The notes beneath the pieces were generated by a model that was not told the origin of the DNA, searched no databases, and saw only the letters and a list, made by a program, of their open reading frames with translations. Position numbers and translations under genes: made by a program. A stretch of DNA of 64,000 nucleotides. Source: Morella rubra (lineage: Eukaryota > Streptophyta > Magnoliopsida > Fagales > Myricaceae). Of the stretch, positions 49,084-60,389 are shown piece after piece (the first letter of the stretch is position 1; each line of letters opens with the position of its first letter). Location of the stretch: positions 18,983,279 to 19,047,278 of the forward strand of contig CM025852.1 in the NCBI GenBank assembly GCA_003952965.2. The letters run 5' to 3'.

Positions 49084-52000
49084 ATGTCGAGAGGTAAGGG
49101 CCCCGTTTTTGTTCTTATCATCTTAGCAAATGCTTGTATATTTAATCGGTCCCCCTGTGTCTTTTGTGGGCGTCCTCTTTTTGATTACTTTAGTGTGTGA
49201 AAGTGAAAAGGGATTCGTGCGAAATTGGGTGGTCAGCTGTTTGTGGGTGTCCTCATGCTTGTGTACTGAAAAGTGTTGTCTTTTAGTGGAGACAGATATA
49301 GTTTAAATGTGTTTTGTTGCATGCTTGTCTGCTCTTTTGTCTTCAGTCGTTTGTTATTAGTTAGGGTTTTTAATTTTAGGTCCTTAGGTTTGTGATATCA
49401 TTCAATACGTGCATGGACATGCATTTAATCGAAGCAGTGGTCCCAATTTATTCCTTCAGTTATTGAGCAATGGTCCCAGTTTGTTGATTTCGTATTGAAT
49501 GTTGTTGTAACGATATTTTTTTGTTCTTTTGTTTATTAATTAGGTTATGTCTGACCCTTGCTGCATGCATCTCATACAACGTGAATGAATTACGTGATTT
49601 TGTAGGTGCGCTGAAGATACTTATATATCACGGTGGGCAATTTCTTGGGGCTGGAGGCAGCATATATTCAGGCAGTAAGGTTGATGAGGTTGGGAATATG
49701 GATCCTGATTTTATTTCAGTGATGGAGATTGGGTATGCAGTGAAGCGACTTGGGTACAATTTGACGGGCGATCTATGGTATACATTTGATAATGAGAAGT
49801 GGACTTTCTATTAGATCGTTTAAGACTGACAAGGACGTGGTAAATATGATCAACAGATCACGAAGTGAGAATATGAGGGTTTTGAATATATTTGTGGAAC
49901 ATGTAATAGAAGAGGCTGAGTTGGTTGAAGAGGAGGTTGGGGAACAAATTGGCTATATAGGTGGGCTTGAGGATTAGGAGGTGATGGTAGAGATGATGTT
50001 AACAATGATGAGGGTGAAAAGGAAAACAACTCTGATTATGGTACAGATATTAGTGACTTCCCTGAGGCAAGAGATAATGAACCTGATGCGTATGATGACG
50101 TTGTTAGTCAGGGGTTGCAGATGCATACAACACAAGTGGAAATATGGACTGGTTTGGGACATTTCCAAGTATTCGGGGGCTCAAAATGGTGTCGATGGTG
50201 AAGTTGAGTCGGAGCATGAGGTCAATGATGACTTAAGAAGTGTTCAAGAATCCGATAGCGATGAGGCACCCCATGGGCAGAATTATCCGAGTTTACCGAG
50301 AACCTTGAGATGCCAGGAGACGTGACACTTGAGAATGGTCTCATTTTTCCATCCACGAAGCTGTTACGTAAGGCTTTAAGGAGGTATTCAGCCCATAAGC
50401 ACTTCGACTACCTTTATCTGAAAAATGACAAGATCAGGGTACAAGCCCGATGTGTTGAGGACGATTGCGAGTTTTATTTGTTTGCTTCGAAGATGCGAGG
50501 TGATAACGGGATTCAGATAAAGTCTTTCATTTCAGAGCATACGTGCGGGGCACATTATGAGAATACCAAGTGCAATGTTGAGTTCTTGGCGCACCAGTAT
50601 CTGCCAAACTTTAGAGATAATCCTAATTGGTCTGTTCAGGCATTGAGGGGCCAGATACGTCGAGACTTCCATATTGAGGTGCCTTTACACCGATGCTACA
50701 GAACAAAGAGGTTGGCTCGTTTGATGGTCCATGGGAATCAAACTGAGCAATTCAAGTTTACGGGTCAATATGCTTTAGCACTTGAGAAGTGGAATCCAGG
50801 AACAACCGTGATTCTTACTAGATCTGGTGATCACTTCAGGAGGATGTACATATGTCTTGCTGCATGCAAAGTTGGTTTCAGGCATTGTAGACCCATTGTA
50901 TGTGTTGATGGGTGCCATCTGAAAGGGCAGTACGGTGGGCAACTTCTGGCAGCTATCGGGATAGACGGAAACAATGATATGTACCCAATTGCATACGCGA
51001 TGGTCGAGGCGGAGACTAGGGATTCCTGGTCTTGGTTTATGGGGTTGTTGTTGGAGGACATTGGTGATGCTATTGATCATGGTTGGACCATCATGAGCGA
51101 TAGGCAGAAGGTATGAAATATCTTAACTTGATATGGACCTTCATGTTAACATAGAAATTAGGATGATAATGATAGTGTAATTGTTTGTTTTATTGCAGGG
51201 CTTGGGACTTGCATTGGAGAATGAGTATTCTCATGTTAGTAAGAGGTGTTGTCTTCGTCATATACATGCAAATTTGAAGTCAAAAGGATACAAGGGGAAA
51301 GTGTACAAGGATGCATTATGGGCTACAGCAACTGCCTCGAACCATATAAACTTTGACATTGCAATGAATTCGCTTGAGATAATGAGCCCGGATATGTATA
51401 AGGATCTTGGGGAGATCGATCCTTCCTTATGGTCAAGACATGCATTCGGTGTTGAAGCCAAAAGCGATATGTTGACGAACAACCTCGCGGAGTCATTCAA
51501 TGCTTGGATCAAGGATGCACGGGACAAACCCGTGATTACGATGCTGGAGACGATTTGTCGTCAACTACTCAATAGGTTTCACAAGAAAAAGCTTGGAGCT
51601 GAGTCTGTACTCCAACAGACACCGAATGCACTTTGCCCAAAGATATTCAGGATGTTGGAGAAAATTAAGAGTGATTCGAGAATTTGTGTATGCCAATGGC
51701 AGAATGGATTGGAATTTGAAGTAGACCACCCATATGGCCCTCGTCAAATTGTTGACTTGAGTGCAATGACATGTTCGTGTGGAAAGTGGCAATTGACTGG
51801 GATACCATGTATCCACGCATGTTCTGCCATCTATCTCCGTAAACATCGACCAGAAGAATACGTCACAAGCTGCTACCACTTGGCGACATACTTCAAGTCA
51901 TACGAGCACGGCATACATGTTGTTCAGGATCCAGAGGCATGGCCGAAGATAGTCAACTCAGTCATACTACCCCCTATTGCGAGGGTTCAGCCGGGGAGGC

Positions 52001-52555
52001 CTAAAAAGGCAAGACGAGGGAACCAGATGAGCCAAAAGTCTCATACAAGATTAGTCGTTGCGGGTACGTTGTAAAATGTGGCAACTGCGGCACAGATGGT
52101 CACAATGCACGTGCATGCCCTCACCCAGCAACCCTAACAAAAAGGTTTGGAAGAAAAAGTCAAAAAAGAGCACTGATGGAGGAACTACTGCTTCAGCAGT
52201 AAGGATGCAATTTATGTGTAATATGTGTTTTATGCATTATTTAATTTCTACCATTAGTTTAACCCTTTTTCCCTTTTGGTGCAAGACCCTAATCAAAATA
52301 CATTTGCAGGACAAGGTAGAGGTCGGGTCAGTTGGAGAGGAAAAGGTAGAGGAATAGGGAAGGGAAGGGGAAGAGGGAATTCTTCCAATGAGGCTGATGC
52401 TCAAGTGCGTACAACTAGCTGTGTAAGCTTCTTTTTGTTTTTTTTGTTCATGTGTATTGAGTTGCAGAGTCATTAATGGGTCTCATGTGCAGGGTACTCA
52501 AGAATCAGTGCCACTGGACCCACCGGAGTTCGGTACTGGAGCATCTAAGCAATGA
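49084..52555 (+). pseudogene. MuDR-type MULE transposase with frameshifts
   Basis: Modelled exons: start ATG 49084-49093 (donor GTAAGG), 49606 to about 50310 with several frame changes, 50310-51110, 51199 to about 52120, then RG-rich and final exons ending GTGASKQ at 52555. Domain order: MuDR-like N-terminus (KILIYHGGQF, TDKDVVNMI), acidic linker, a FAR/MURA-type domain, the DDE core (VCVDGCHLKGQYGG, IMSDRQK across the 51111-51198 intron, NNLAESFNAW), a SWIM zinc motif (CSCGKWQLTGIPCIHAC), and a CX2CX4HX4C knuckle (CGNCGTDGHNARAC, 52077-52118). Frame changes near 49800, 49970, 50150, 50300 and 52010 break the frame, while both DDE exons are open. The enzyme would catalyse cut-and-paste transposition; this copy is probably inactive unless some breaks are unrecognised introns or sequence errors. 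Confidence 0.88.
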
Positions 52556-53554
52556 TGAAGTGAAGCATTTTGTTTTTTGTGGATTTGGAGAAGTTTGGAT
52601 ATGGTGGAAACTATTAGTTTTTTGTGGATCAGTTCGTACTTTGTGAAACTGAACTAGTATGCATTTTGTGGATATGTTTGTATTTTGTGGATATGAAGTA
52701 GTTTGGTTTTTGGTGTTTGAAGTATAGTCAGATCTGAGTTGACCAGGTATGGGTATTTTTCAAGTCAGGTTTTCAGATCATTCAGATATGCTTCAAATAT
52801 CTCCAATTGGTTCTAAGACAATCTGTTGGTTTTTACAGGTTCCAACCGAATTTTTTTTATGAAGGAATGAGGGCTTTGAAGTTCTTGTGTTGAAGTGTCA
52901 ATGGATGAATTAAGCTTTTTGAAATATAGCAACTCAGATTAGATTAGTTTAATGTATTTGATAGTTGGTAGAAATCTGCACAGATTTATGTATGAGGGTA
53001 CCATCTGGACAGCTTTATGTATGAGGGTATCATCTGGACTTTTTTATGTATATACGCAGCACAATGGGTGTTATATCTAGTAAGAAATTACATATAATTT
53101 CCTCCAATGAATTTGATGATATATTGTAACGCCTAGTTCTCGGGATGACCAAAAGTTGTATGCCCAGGAAAAGTCTAAACTCTTGGGTTGACTGAGCCCT
53201 GTATGCCCGGCTAAGCTGAAATACAAACCAATTTTTATTGTGATTACTTGGAGACAAATAAAGACCATCAAACATCTCAATTGGTTTTAATAGCATCAAA
53301 TAGATTTACACATTAATAAGGAAAGATAAGACTCTAAAAGTGTCATACATTTAGTTAAATCGTGATTCCTGGATGTTACAATTAGTTGCCAAAATGGCAA
53401 GTCAAAACTGTTGGGTACCATTACAAAGGACAAAAACTAGCAGCTACATGACAATGTACTACAACATAGGTTTATACAACTACATCAGGATCACAACAAC
53501 TATCTAGGTTCACGACTACATTAGAATTGAACTACAAGTGCCACTCCAACTACA
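52556..53554. other. MULE interior between transposase and GRF gene
   Basis: AT-rich, no credible coding sequence; the two minus-strand open frames at 53030-53299 overlap each other and lack domains. It contains the convergent 3' ends of the transposase and the GRF gene and repeated words GTATGAGGGTAYCATCTGGAC (about 52990-53040). Confidence 0.5.
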
Positions 53555-53960
53555 TCATTTTGCTGCCCTCATTAACAACGCTCCCATAACGACAACGGCA
53601 GCCCATGACACTCCCAACATAACTTTCAGCGAAGTCATAGAACGCTTCAGAGAAGTCATAGATTGCTTCAGCACCTTATTCTCAGATTCGAGGTCCCTTA
53701 CTTTCTTCATTAAATCACGTCCGACTTCCATCCCACGTGGGCATGTAGGAGGATCAAACCATGCAAAAAATCCACATGCATTCTGCAAATAAAGCAACAG
53801 ATAGGTTAGTCACCAGAACAGTACCCTAAATTAATTCTCAAAAAGATTATCTTACTGATTTCCCATCATATGATGCACAGCCAAAGAAACGCCGTTGCGG
53901 ATTAGTATCGATCCACGAGGTTTTAAGTGGTGCTCTTAATCCACAACCACATGCATCTTA
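53555..53960 (-). CDS. GRF-type zinc-finger protein carried by the MULE (antisense)
   Basis: Two minus-strand exons. The first (about 53960-53856) encodes CGCGLRAPLKTSW, NPQRRFFGC and YDGKS and ends at a GTAAG donor. The second (53782-53555), after a TTTGCAG acceptor, continues NACGFFAWFDPP, PRGMEVGRDL, a coiled-coil stretch (KKVRDLESENKVLKQ) and a C-terminal hydrophobic segment (VMLGVSWAAVVVMGALLM), a probable membrane anchor. The pattern C-X-C ... RRFFGC ... CGFF-W-D is the GRF zinc finger, a nucleic-acid-binding fold. The start is unclear: an ATG at MSGPDLK is one frame off, so either an exon is missed or this copy is frameshifted. GRF proteins with a coiled coil and a terminal hydrophobic helix are abundant in plant genomes as transposon-linked ORFs. 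No function is demonstrated. Confidence 0.7.
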
Positions 53961-54750
53961 AGATCTGGCCCACTCATCTTAACTTTAGTTGGCGAAGGCG
54001 AAACCGTGCTGAATTGGAGTAATAAACCATTAATGAAATTTATGGAAGAACATGATATGGACTTGCTTCCAATTTATGGAAGAACATGATCTCATATGTT
54101 GAAATGATAGTGAAATGCAAGAGAAATACACAGGTAGAAATAAATTATGTTGTGATGGTGATTGATGAAGAGGTTTGGCAAAACTGCACTACACCTAGAA
54201 GTGTTTTGGCACCAAAAATACTTCTTCACTCCTCACCAGTGGGCAAACGTGGTCAGAATTATGGATAAAGCAAAATAGTTGCACTGGGTCTTCCTAATCC
54301 ATTATACCAGAAATGTGTCCAAAAAAAAAACACGAAATCATCTCTGATGCACTATTGTGCCTTCTCCTATATACTTGTCACCAAATACGGTGGAATACAT
54401 TGCTGGATATGGTTGCTTTTTTACTAAACTCCGCTTCTCTCGAATCTTGTCAAGCAACTGTGGTACAACCATGTAGATTCAAAAGGATAGTCAAGTGATA
54501 TGTAAACAAGATTGACTATAATGAAAATGCAATTTTGGCTTCTAGAAAGTCAAAGCAACCATTCCTAACTCGTTATCATATAGTGATCATTTTAGCGTGA
54601 ATCAGACCAGTGGAGACACAAATAACTTTTCCAAAGTCCATGTGCACTTTACCAAGGACCATTATCTAATAACGTTGTGATCTAACAAAAAAAGTGGAAA
54701 TATTTATCTCGGCTGTCACACAGAGACACACAACAATTGATAAGTAGATC

Positions 54751-54796
<46 letters not shown>

Positions 54797-55432
54797 TTTT
54801 TATCTTGTATTGTTTTTCCTAAGTATCTTAGTCATGATCCTAAACTGACAGCTTGGCTGCATAATGCAGTAACACTTATTTAAGTCGCATAAACATTCTA
54901 TGATAAATATTTTAATATCTTGATTTGAGGGTATATAACAACAGTAATAAATTCCCAATTATATTTTCATTTTATTTTTGCACCATTCACCGTCATTTCC
55001 ATTCAAAACTGGTGACATGATTAAATTTCATAGCAGTGGAAACAGATACCAGTGACACTCTCAAACTCTTCTTTATTTCTAGGACAAAAAATCAGCATTT
55101 ACAGTACGATATCCATTCGTAAGGATAAATTACCATTTATGCCAACAATTTGATAAAAAAGGTGAACGTATTACCTTTGCTCAGACATGGCAAACCTCCT
55201 TTGCAAATCAGCTCGTCGAGTTACACGAAAGGAGTATCTCAGAAAGGGGAGACAGATTTGAAGCTCCTTTGCTTGCTGCTATTGCCTAGGGCTCAACTAC
55301 TGAAAGGGGGACAAATATCAGGGAGGGGGGAAGGGGAAGATTGCCCAGGTAAGCTTAGTGAAGCAAACGGTGCGTTTTTCTCAGCAATCGTTTAGTCTGC
55401 ACAAGGATTTAGTTGGGTTTTGCGTTTAGTTA
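53961..55432. other. MULE right interior, non-coding, with (AT)n(AG)n at 54751-54797
   Basis: Contains a compound microsatellite, about 13 AT units followed by about 11 AG units. Short open frames on the plus strand (54086-54268, 54313-54498, 55150-55395) show no domain. It presumably includes the promoter of the minus-strand GRF gene. Confidence 0.5.
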
Positions 55433-55722
55433 GGTGCTGCGTTTTAAGATGGGAAGAATGTAAATTTACATTTCTTACTTGATTTATGTCTCTACGCACC
55501 GTTTTGATTATGTGAGCATGTTCTGTGACCTGGCTGCCACGTGTCAAATTTGCTGACGTGTCAAGAGCTCCGTTAAGCATATGAACGGCAGACTGACGGA
55601 TGGGTGCTTTTGTAAAAAAAAAATAAACTCAAGGACTAAAAATTTGAATTTTGAAAGTGAAGGACTAAAATGAAAAAGTGCCAAAAACCTAAGGACTAAA
55701 CTGCTAATTTTCCTTTTAGATT

Positions 55723-57097
55723 TTGAGTGAATGTTTATTTTATTTTTATTTATTGTTAATTTACTATAAGTATAACAGAAAAATCTGTCCAAAATTTTAG
55801 TCCAAATTGCCTAAAAATTATTTTTGGCCCATCAGGGCCCAAACAAAATTTGGTCAAATAAAACTCATATATTGAAACCGGAATTTCTAGTTTCCGATTT
55901 CATTTGGATTCAATTCCGATATTTACTAGAATGGAATTTGAATAAAAAATTAGAGTCTAGTCAGTACCGAAACTGGAACCAAAATGATCATCCGTTCATG
56001 TACCCACCATTGTGTGAATTTATTATTATATTTTAAAATTATCTTTTAAAGTTTTAAACAAAATTAATAGAGCTAAAGTTTTATTTATTGATTTTGTTGG
56101 CATATATGAATTTATTACACGTCAAATTGAGTGATACCTAATTACACAAATGGAGGTAGCACGATAATATGAGGTAGCACGAATTATCGTGTCAAATTTT
56201 TTAAAGCATGAATTGAAACTAGTACATCAGTAGTTTACAATTTTTCTCAAATAAATAAGTAAAAAATTTCATTACTTTTTTTTTGATAAAAACTAAGAAA
56301 ACGACAAAAAACAAAAGTAAGAAGCAAAGAGAAAATATTAATACGTAAATATTCAAAACCCGAATCTTCTGTCTCGCTTTCCTTCCCTACTTGACGCTCA
56401 CGGAGGTCGGTATCAGACATTTGTGCAATCCTTTGAGGTAAAAAATTTCCTTTTTTTCCTTTTCACTGATAATTTGGGAGACTTGCTTCTGAGTTGCAGG
56501 GCCGAGAGTTAATCGATTTTGACTAACAAAACCTCTATAACCAGAATTTGCAATAATGATTTTGTTTTCTCGTTCCCTCGCGTTAGATTCGTCGTTCGTA
56601 TATGCTATCGCTCTCTATCTGGTTGCAGAAAAAAAAAAAAAAAAAAATACCTTTTTTAGTTATGATTTTTGTTCTTCTCTATTTCTTGAAATCAATTGAG
56701 AAGACCAAATTAGCTCCATTATGTCAAATGGTTGAATTGGGGCTCTAGGTGAAGTTCATGATTTTTTCTTAGTCCCAAGCTTTTCGCGTTTCCCAGCAAC
56801 CAAAAAATAACCTTGAGTTGGAATTGATGATTTTCAACTCATCTTATCTTGCAAGGCATTCGGGTAGGGTTGAAATAACCAAAACAGTACTAATTGCATA
56901 TTATAGGCTTCGAATCTAAAATTGCGTGCTTTTGAGACGTAGTTTCCTTGGCCTAACAGAGCCTTATCTGATTTTTTGCCCCCCTTTTAAATGTTTGTGC
57001 TGTAATTTAGGTGATTTTGATATTGGATCATCAACTGAAAAAAGAAAGACAAACCAAACTTCATTTGCGGTTGTCCGGATAGTTTAGGAGGGGAGCA
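55723..57097 (+). promoter_or_regulatory. VOZ upstream region: promoter, 5' UTR and probable 5' UTR intron
   Basis: Lies between the MULE and the VOZ start codon. A pyrimidine-rich leader (about 56365-56400, TCTGTCTCGCTTTCC) and a CTTTGAG followed by GTAAAAAATTT near 56437 look like a first non-coding exon and donor. The acceptor would lie just before 57098. An A-homopolymer sits at about 56628-56647. The MULE's 9-bp duplication ends 1,375 bases before the ATG, so the insertion may have cut the distal promoter. Confidence 0.4.
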
Positions 57098-60000
57098 ATG
57101 CATAAGGGTCTGAAGAGCAAGTGCAAGTCTGCTTCGCATCAGCTCTTGAAGGAGAGTGCGAAGAGTCGGGTCAATCACCTTGAAGAGGTTTTTAGCAATC
57201 TACAATCTGCCAGAAAGGAGAGTCGAGCGAATGACATTATGATTTTCGAGCAGCAAGTAAATCAGATGTTGCGAGACTGGAAATCCGAGCTCAACGAGCC
57301 ATCCCCAGCTTCTTCTTTAGTTGTATGTAATCCGTTTCAGTGATAGAAGTGAATTTTCTCATTGGTCCTATGTCTTCTGTTGTTTGAATGATGTTTTAAT
57401 GGAGGGATATGGTTCTATGCGTGTTCTGTAGGATGATAGCCTTGGATCATTTACTGAGGAATTAGCACAACTTTTGCAACAGTATGAGGAGGAAGATGAT
57501 GCAACTAGTCCATTAAAAGAACTAGAACCATTAAAGCCTCAAGCTGATCTTCAAAACCCCCAGGCAAGCAATTTTACTGCAGTTCACGAGGTTCATTGCT
57601 ATATTTTTGTATGAATTTGCAATTCAGAGGTATAATTAGTTGATTGTTCTATACTAGAAAAATCCTGACGATTACTTTGGAATAAATAACATTACCACCA
57701 TTTTGTAGATGAAATTGCAAGAAAATGAGAAAAACTTATATCACATTTGTGTTATTTTTGTGTTCAATCTAATATTCCAGTATGAACCAGGCTAAAGTTC
57801 AAGTTTTTATTAACTGGCACTTTTCACAAAAACCTAGTTCCTCTATTTTTCTTATGTTCACATTTTCTTCCTTGTGATAGTCGTTTTATGTTTTGCACCC
57901 CGGGCTTTAACTATTTTGGTTTCTTTGGGCCATAACTACATAACTATTTTGGTTTCATATTTTCATATGTGATTGGCAGCTTCTGTTAGGTTTCCTTTTT
58001 ATTTGTGACTTTGTGTTAGTCTTTTAGGATGTAAACGGTGATGGATGTCTAATGAGCTCAACATTCGGTTTTTGCAGGATCTTTATGTCAAGGAACAGTC
58101 ACAAGAACATGCTTTTCAAGGGATTGATCCATACGAAAGCTCTTTTTCAAGTGTGCAGAACAATGACAACTCTGGTTTTGCTGCTCATTTGAACTTTCAT
58201 CATTTTGAGGTACAACCAGACTTGAAGCAGAACACACCTGTCAACAACTCAGATCTGAGCACTCAACTGGATTCCCATCAGTTAGATGTACACCAAGACT
58301 TCGACTATAAGCTTCTCACTGGTACAAATGACACGAAACGGTTTGAGCAGGATGCAATTCCCAGCACAAGCAATGAGACCAAACAGTGTGATCAGGATGC
58401 CATTCCCAACATTCTGCCAAAGATCTGTCCTCCTCCATCTGCTTTCTTGGGGCCAAAATGTGCTCTATGGGATTGTTTCAGACCTGCTCAAGGATCTAGT
58501 TGGTGCCAGGACTATTGCAGTAGTGGTCATGCTGTTCTAGCATTAAATGAGGGTCTACCTGGCATTACTCCAATTTTGAGACCTGGGGGAATTAGTTTGA
58601 AGGATGGTCCATTATTTACTGCTCTTAATGCCAAGATACAGGGAAAGGAAGTGGGCATCCCTAAGTCTGAAGGTGCTGCAAACACAGAGGCACCATGGAA
58701 TGCTCCCGATAAAGCATGCATAGTTTCCTCTTTTTCTTTTTCTTTTGGCTTAATTACACCCAAGACCCCTGAAGTATACAAAAGTTGCAAATGAGCATTG
58801 AGGTAACGTTTTCAACAAATAGACCCTGAGGTAGAGTTTAAGTCAAATCGAGGTCTTTCAGTCCATTTCCCGTTAACAGCCATTGGTGACAGGGCTTTAA
58901 AACGTAATAACGAATTAGAAAGCGTCACCTATCCAATTAAAATGTCAATGCCACACATATGTGCCAATTGTTTGCAATGGGGAGAATGGCGTCGTCTTAT
59001 TAAGTTGTTTTCCTTTTTTTAACCAAGCGCGGTGAGCTGGCAAACACCTGGTGTGGATATTATAATTGGGCAGGTAGTGTTTTTTAATTTGTTATGACGG
59101 GGATTTTAAAATCTTGTCAGCAATGATCGTTAATGGAGCTGACAGGAAATGGACGGAAAGGCCTCGATTTGACTTAAACTCTACCTCAAGGGTCTATTTG
59201 TTGAAAAAATATTATCTCAGGGACTCATTTGCAACTTTTGTATACCTCAGGGGCCCTAGGTGCAATTAAACCTTTTCTTTTTCATTTTATGTTTCCTTTT
59301 GGATTATTTGGTTGCATGTCAGTTGCTTACTAAATATCTTGCTTATCCTTATTGCATTATGCATGCTTAGATGTTAATAGATATTCTCTTACGTTGTTCA
59401 GACTTACTCGAGGAAGTTTGTCTTCACATACCGCTTTTTCCATAAGCAAAATGACAGTGAATAGAATTAAAGACAAATGGAGGGGGTGGGGGACCCCGGC
59501 AAACATCTCTAGAACAATTGTTAAGAGTGTAGTAAAGAGAACCAAACAGGAAATGGATCCACCTTGGTCCTGTGCCGGAGATTCTTGACCAAGGGGCCAA
59601 GAGATGTTACATATCGTATTGGGTTGCAGCTTGACATACTACTGGATTTGTATTTTTTATGGCTTTACTAATTTACTCCTTCAACAATGCAGAGCTCTTT
59701 GATCTTGCTTTCCTTGAGGGTGAAACAATTAGGGAGTGGCTCTTTTTTGACAAGCCTAGAAGGGCCTTTGAGAGTGGAAACAGAAGGCGGAGGTCATTAC
59801 CAGACTACAGCGGACGTGGTTGGCATGAATCAAGGAAGCAAGTTATGAAAGAATATGGGGGCCAGAAGAGGTCCTATTACATGGACCCACAACCTCTTAG
59901 CTGTCTTGAGTGGCATTTGTATGAATATGAGATCAGCAATTGTGATGCATGCGCTTTATATAGGTTGGAACTCAAGCTTGTTCATGAAAAAAAGAGTCCT

Positions 60001-60219
60001 AAAGGAAAAGTGACAAATGATTCCCTTGCTGATCTGCAGAAGAAGATGGGAAGGCTAACTGCTGTGGTTTCGGCAGATAATGGACAACCCTTTAAGAGCA
60101 AGACGAAGGCTTCTGAAAAGGCCGATGCTGGAGATATTAATTACACCCAAAACCAGATCACCTCTACCTCGGAGTCCCCGAGTTTTGGTGCTCCATGCAG
60201 TAATCTTGCCAATAGTTGA
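57098..60219 (+). CDS. VOZ: VOZ (vascular plant one-zinc-finger) transcription factor, probably damaged
   Basis: Plant nuclear transcription factor; family members bind a GCGT-palindrome, interact with phytochrome B and affect flowering and stress responses. Coding exons: 57098-57322 ([35 protein letters not shown]), 57432-57563, 58078-58708 and 59693-60219; together 1,515 bases in one frame, about 504 residues. The zinc site is C247, C252, C266 and H270 (C-X4-C-X13-C-X3-H as counted), within [10 protein letters not shown] and YCSSGHA. The final exon carries [45 protein letters not shown] and YYMDPQP. Oddities: intron 2 appears to start with GC; the last intron starts AT instead of GT and holds a MITE; the C-terminus ends early at APCSNLANS and lacks the acidic-aromatic tail usual in VOZ proteins. 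Family call certain, activity doubtful. Confidence 0.88.
58747..59272. mobile_element. MULE-type MITE in the last VOZ intron, perfect 9-bp duplication
   Basis: The ends GGCTTAATTACACC (58747) and the inverse GGTTTAATTGCACC (59272) head inverted repeats of roughly 110 bases that share CAAATGAG, AAATAGACCCT and AAGTCAAATCGAGG. The direct repeat TTTTCTTTT flanks both sides exactly (58738-58746 and 59273-59281). A 9-bp duplication is the MULE type. It has no coding capacity. It lies in the intron between the zinc-finger exon and the last VOZ exon. If the intron is retained, translation runs into the MITE and stops at about 58794. Confidence 0.85.
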
Positions 60220-60389
60220 CCGAGTCATATGGTTCATCATTGAGGAGTCTTTCCAGCATATGGAAATGAGTTACACAACATCGATAAGGTTTTGAACAGC
60301 TCTTCACTGCGGAAACAGGTCGAGTTGCTGAAGTATGCTGACCTATAATCAATACCTCATTTCTGGTGGTCGATGGCATACCCACTTTT
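60220..60389. other. VOZ 3' flank
   Basis: Short non-coding stretch between the VOZ stop and the copia fragment. No transposon end was identified, so it is unclear whether the VOZ 3' UTR is intact. Confidence 0.4.

Larger units (their letters stand above)
48280..55713 (+). mobile_element. Mutator-like element (MULE), structurally complete, 7.4 kb
   Basis: The ends are GGGAAATTAGCAG (48280) and the inverse GGAAAATTAGCAG (55713), the outermost part of terminal inverted repeats of about 280 bp (48280-48557 and 55433-55713) that match almost base for base. The element is flanked by a perfect 9-bp direct repeat TTTTAGATT (48271-48279 and 55714-55722), diagnostic of MULE insertion. Inside are a MuDR-type transposase on the plus strand and a GRF zinc-finger gene on the minus strand. 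The TIRs contain CACGTGGCAGCC, a promoter-like ACGT element. High TIR identity and a perfect duplication point to a fairly recent insertion, although the transposase N-terminal part is frameshifted. It sits about 1.4 kb upstream of the VOZ start codon. Confidence 0.93.

Noticed and set aside
50775..51879. Minus-strand open frames over the MULE transposase
   Set aside because: They are antisense shadows of the DDE exons.
53538..53792. Plus-strand 84-residue open frame
   Set aside because: It is antisense to the GRF protein exon, which has the recognisable motif.
58709..58716. U12-type AT-AC intron in the VOZ gene
   Set aside because: The donor ATAAAGCA lacks the ATATCCTT consensus and the acceptor is AG, not AC; a mutated GT donor explains it better.
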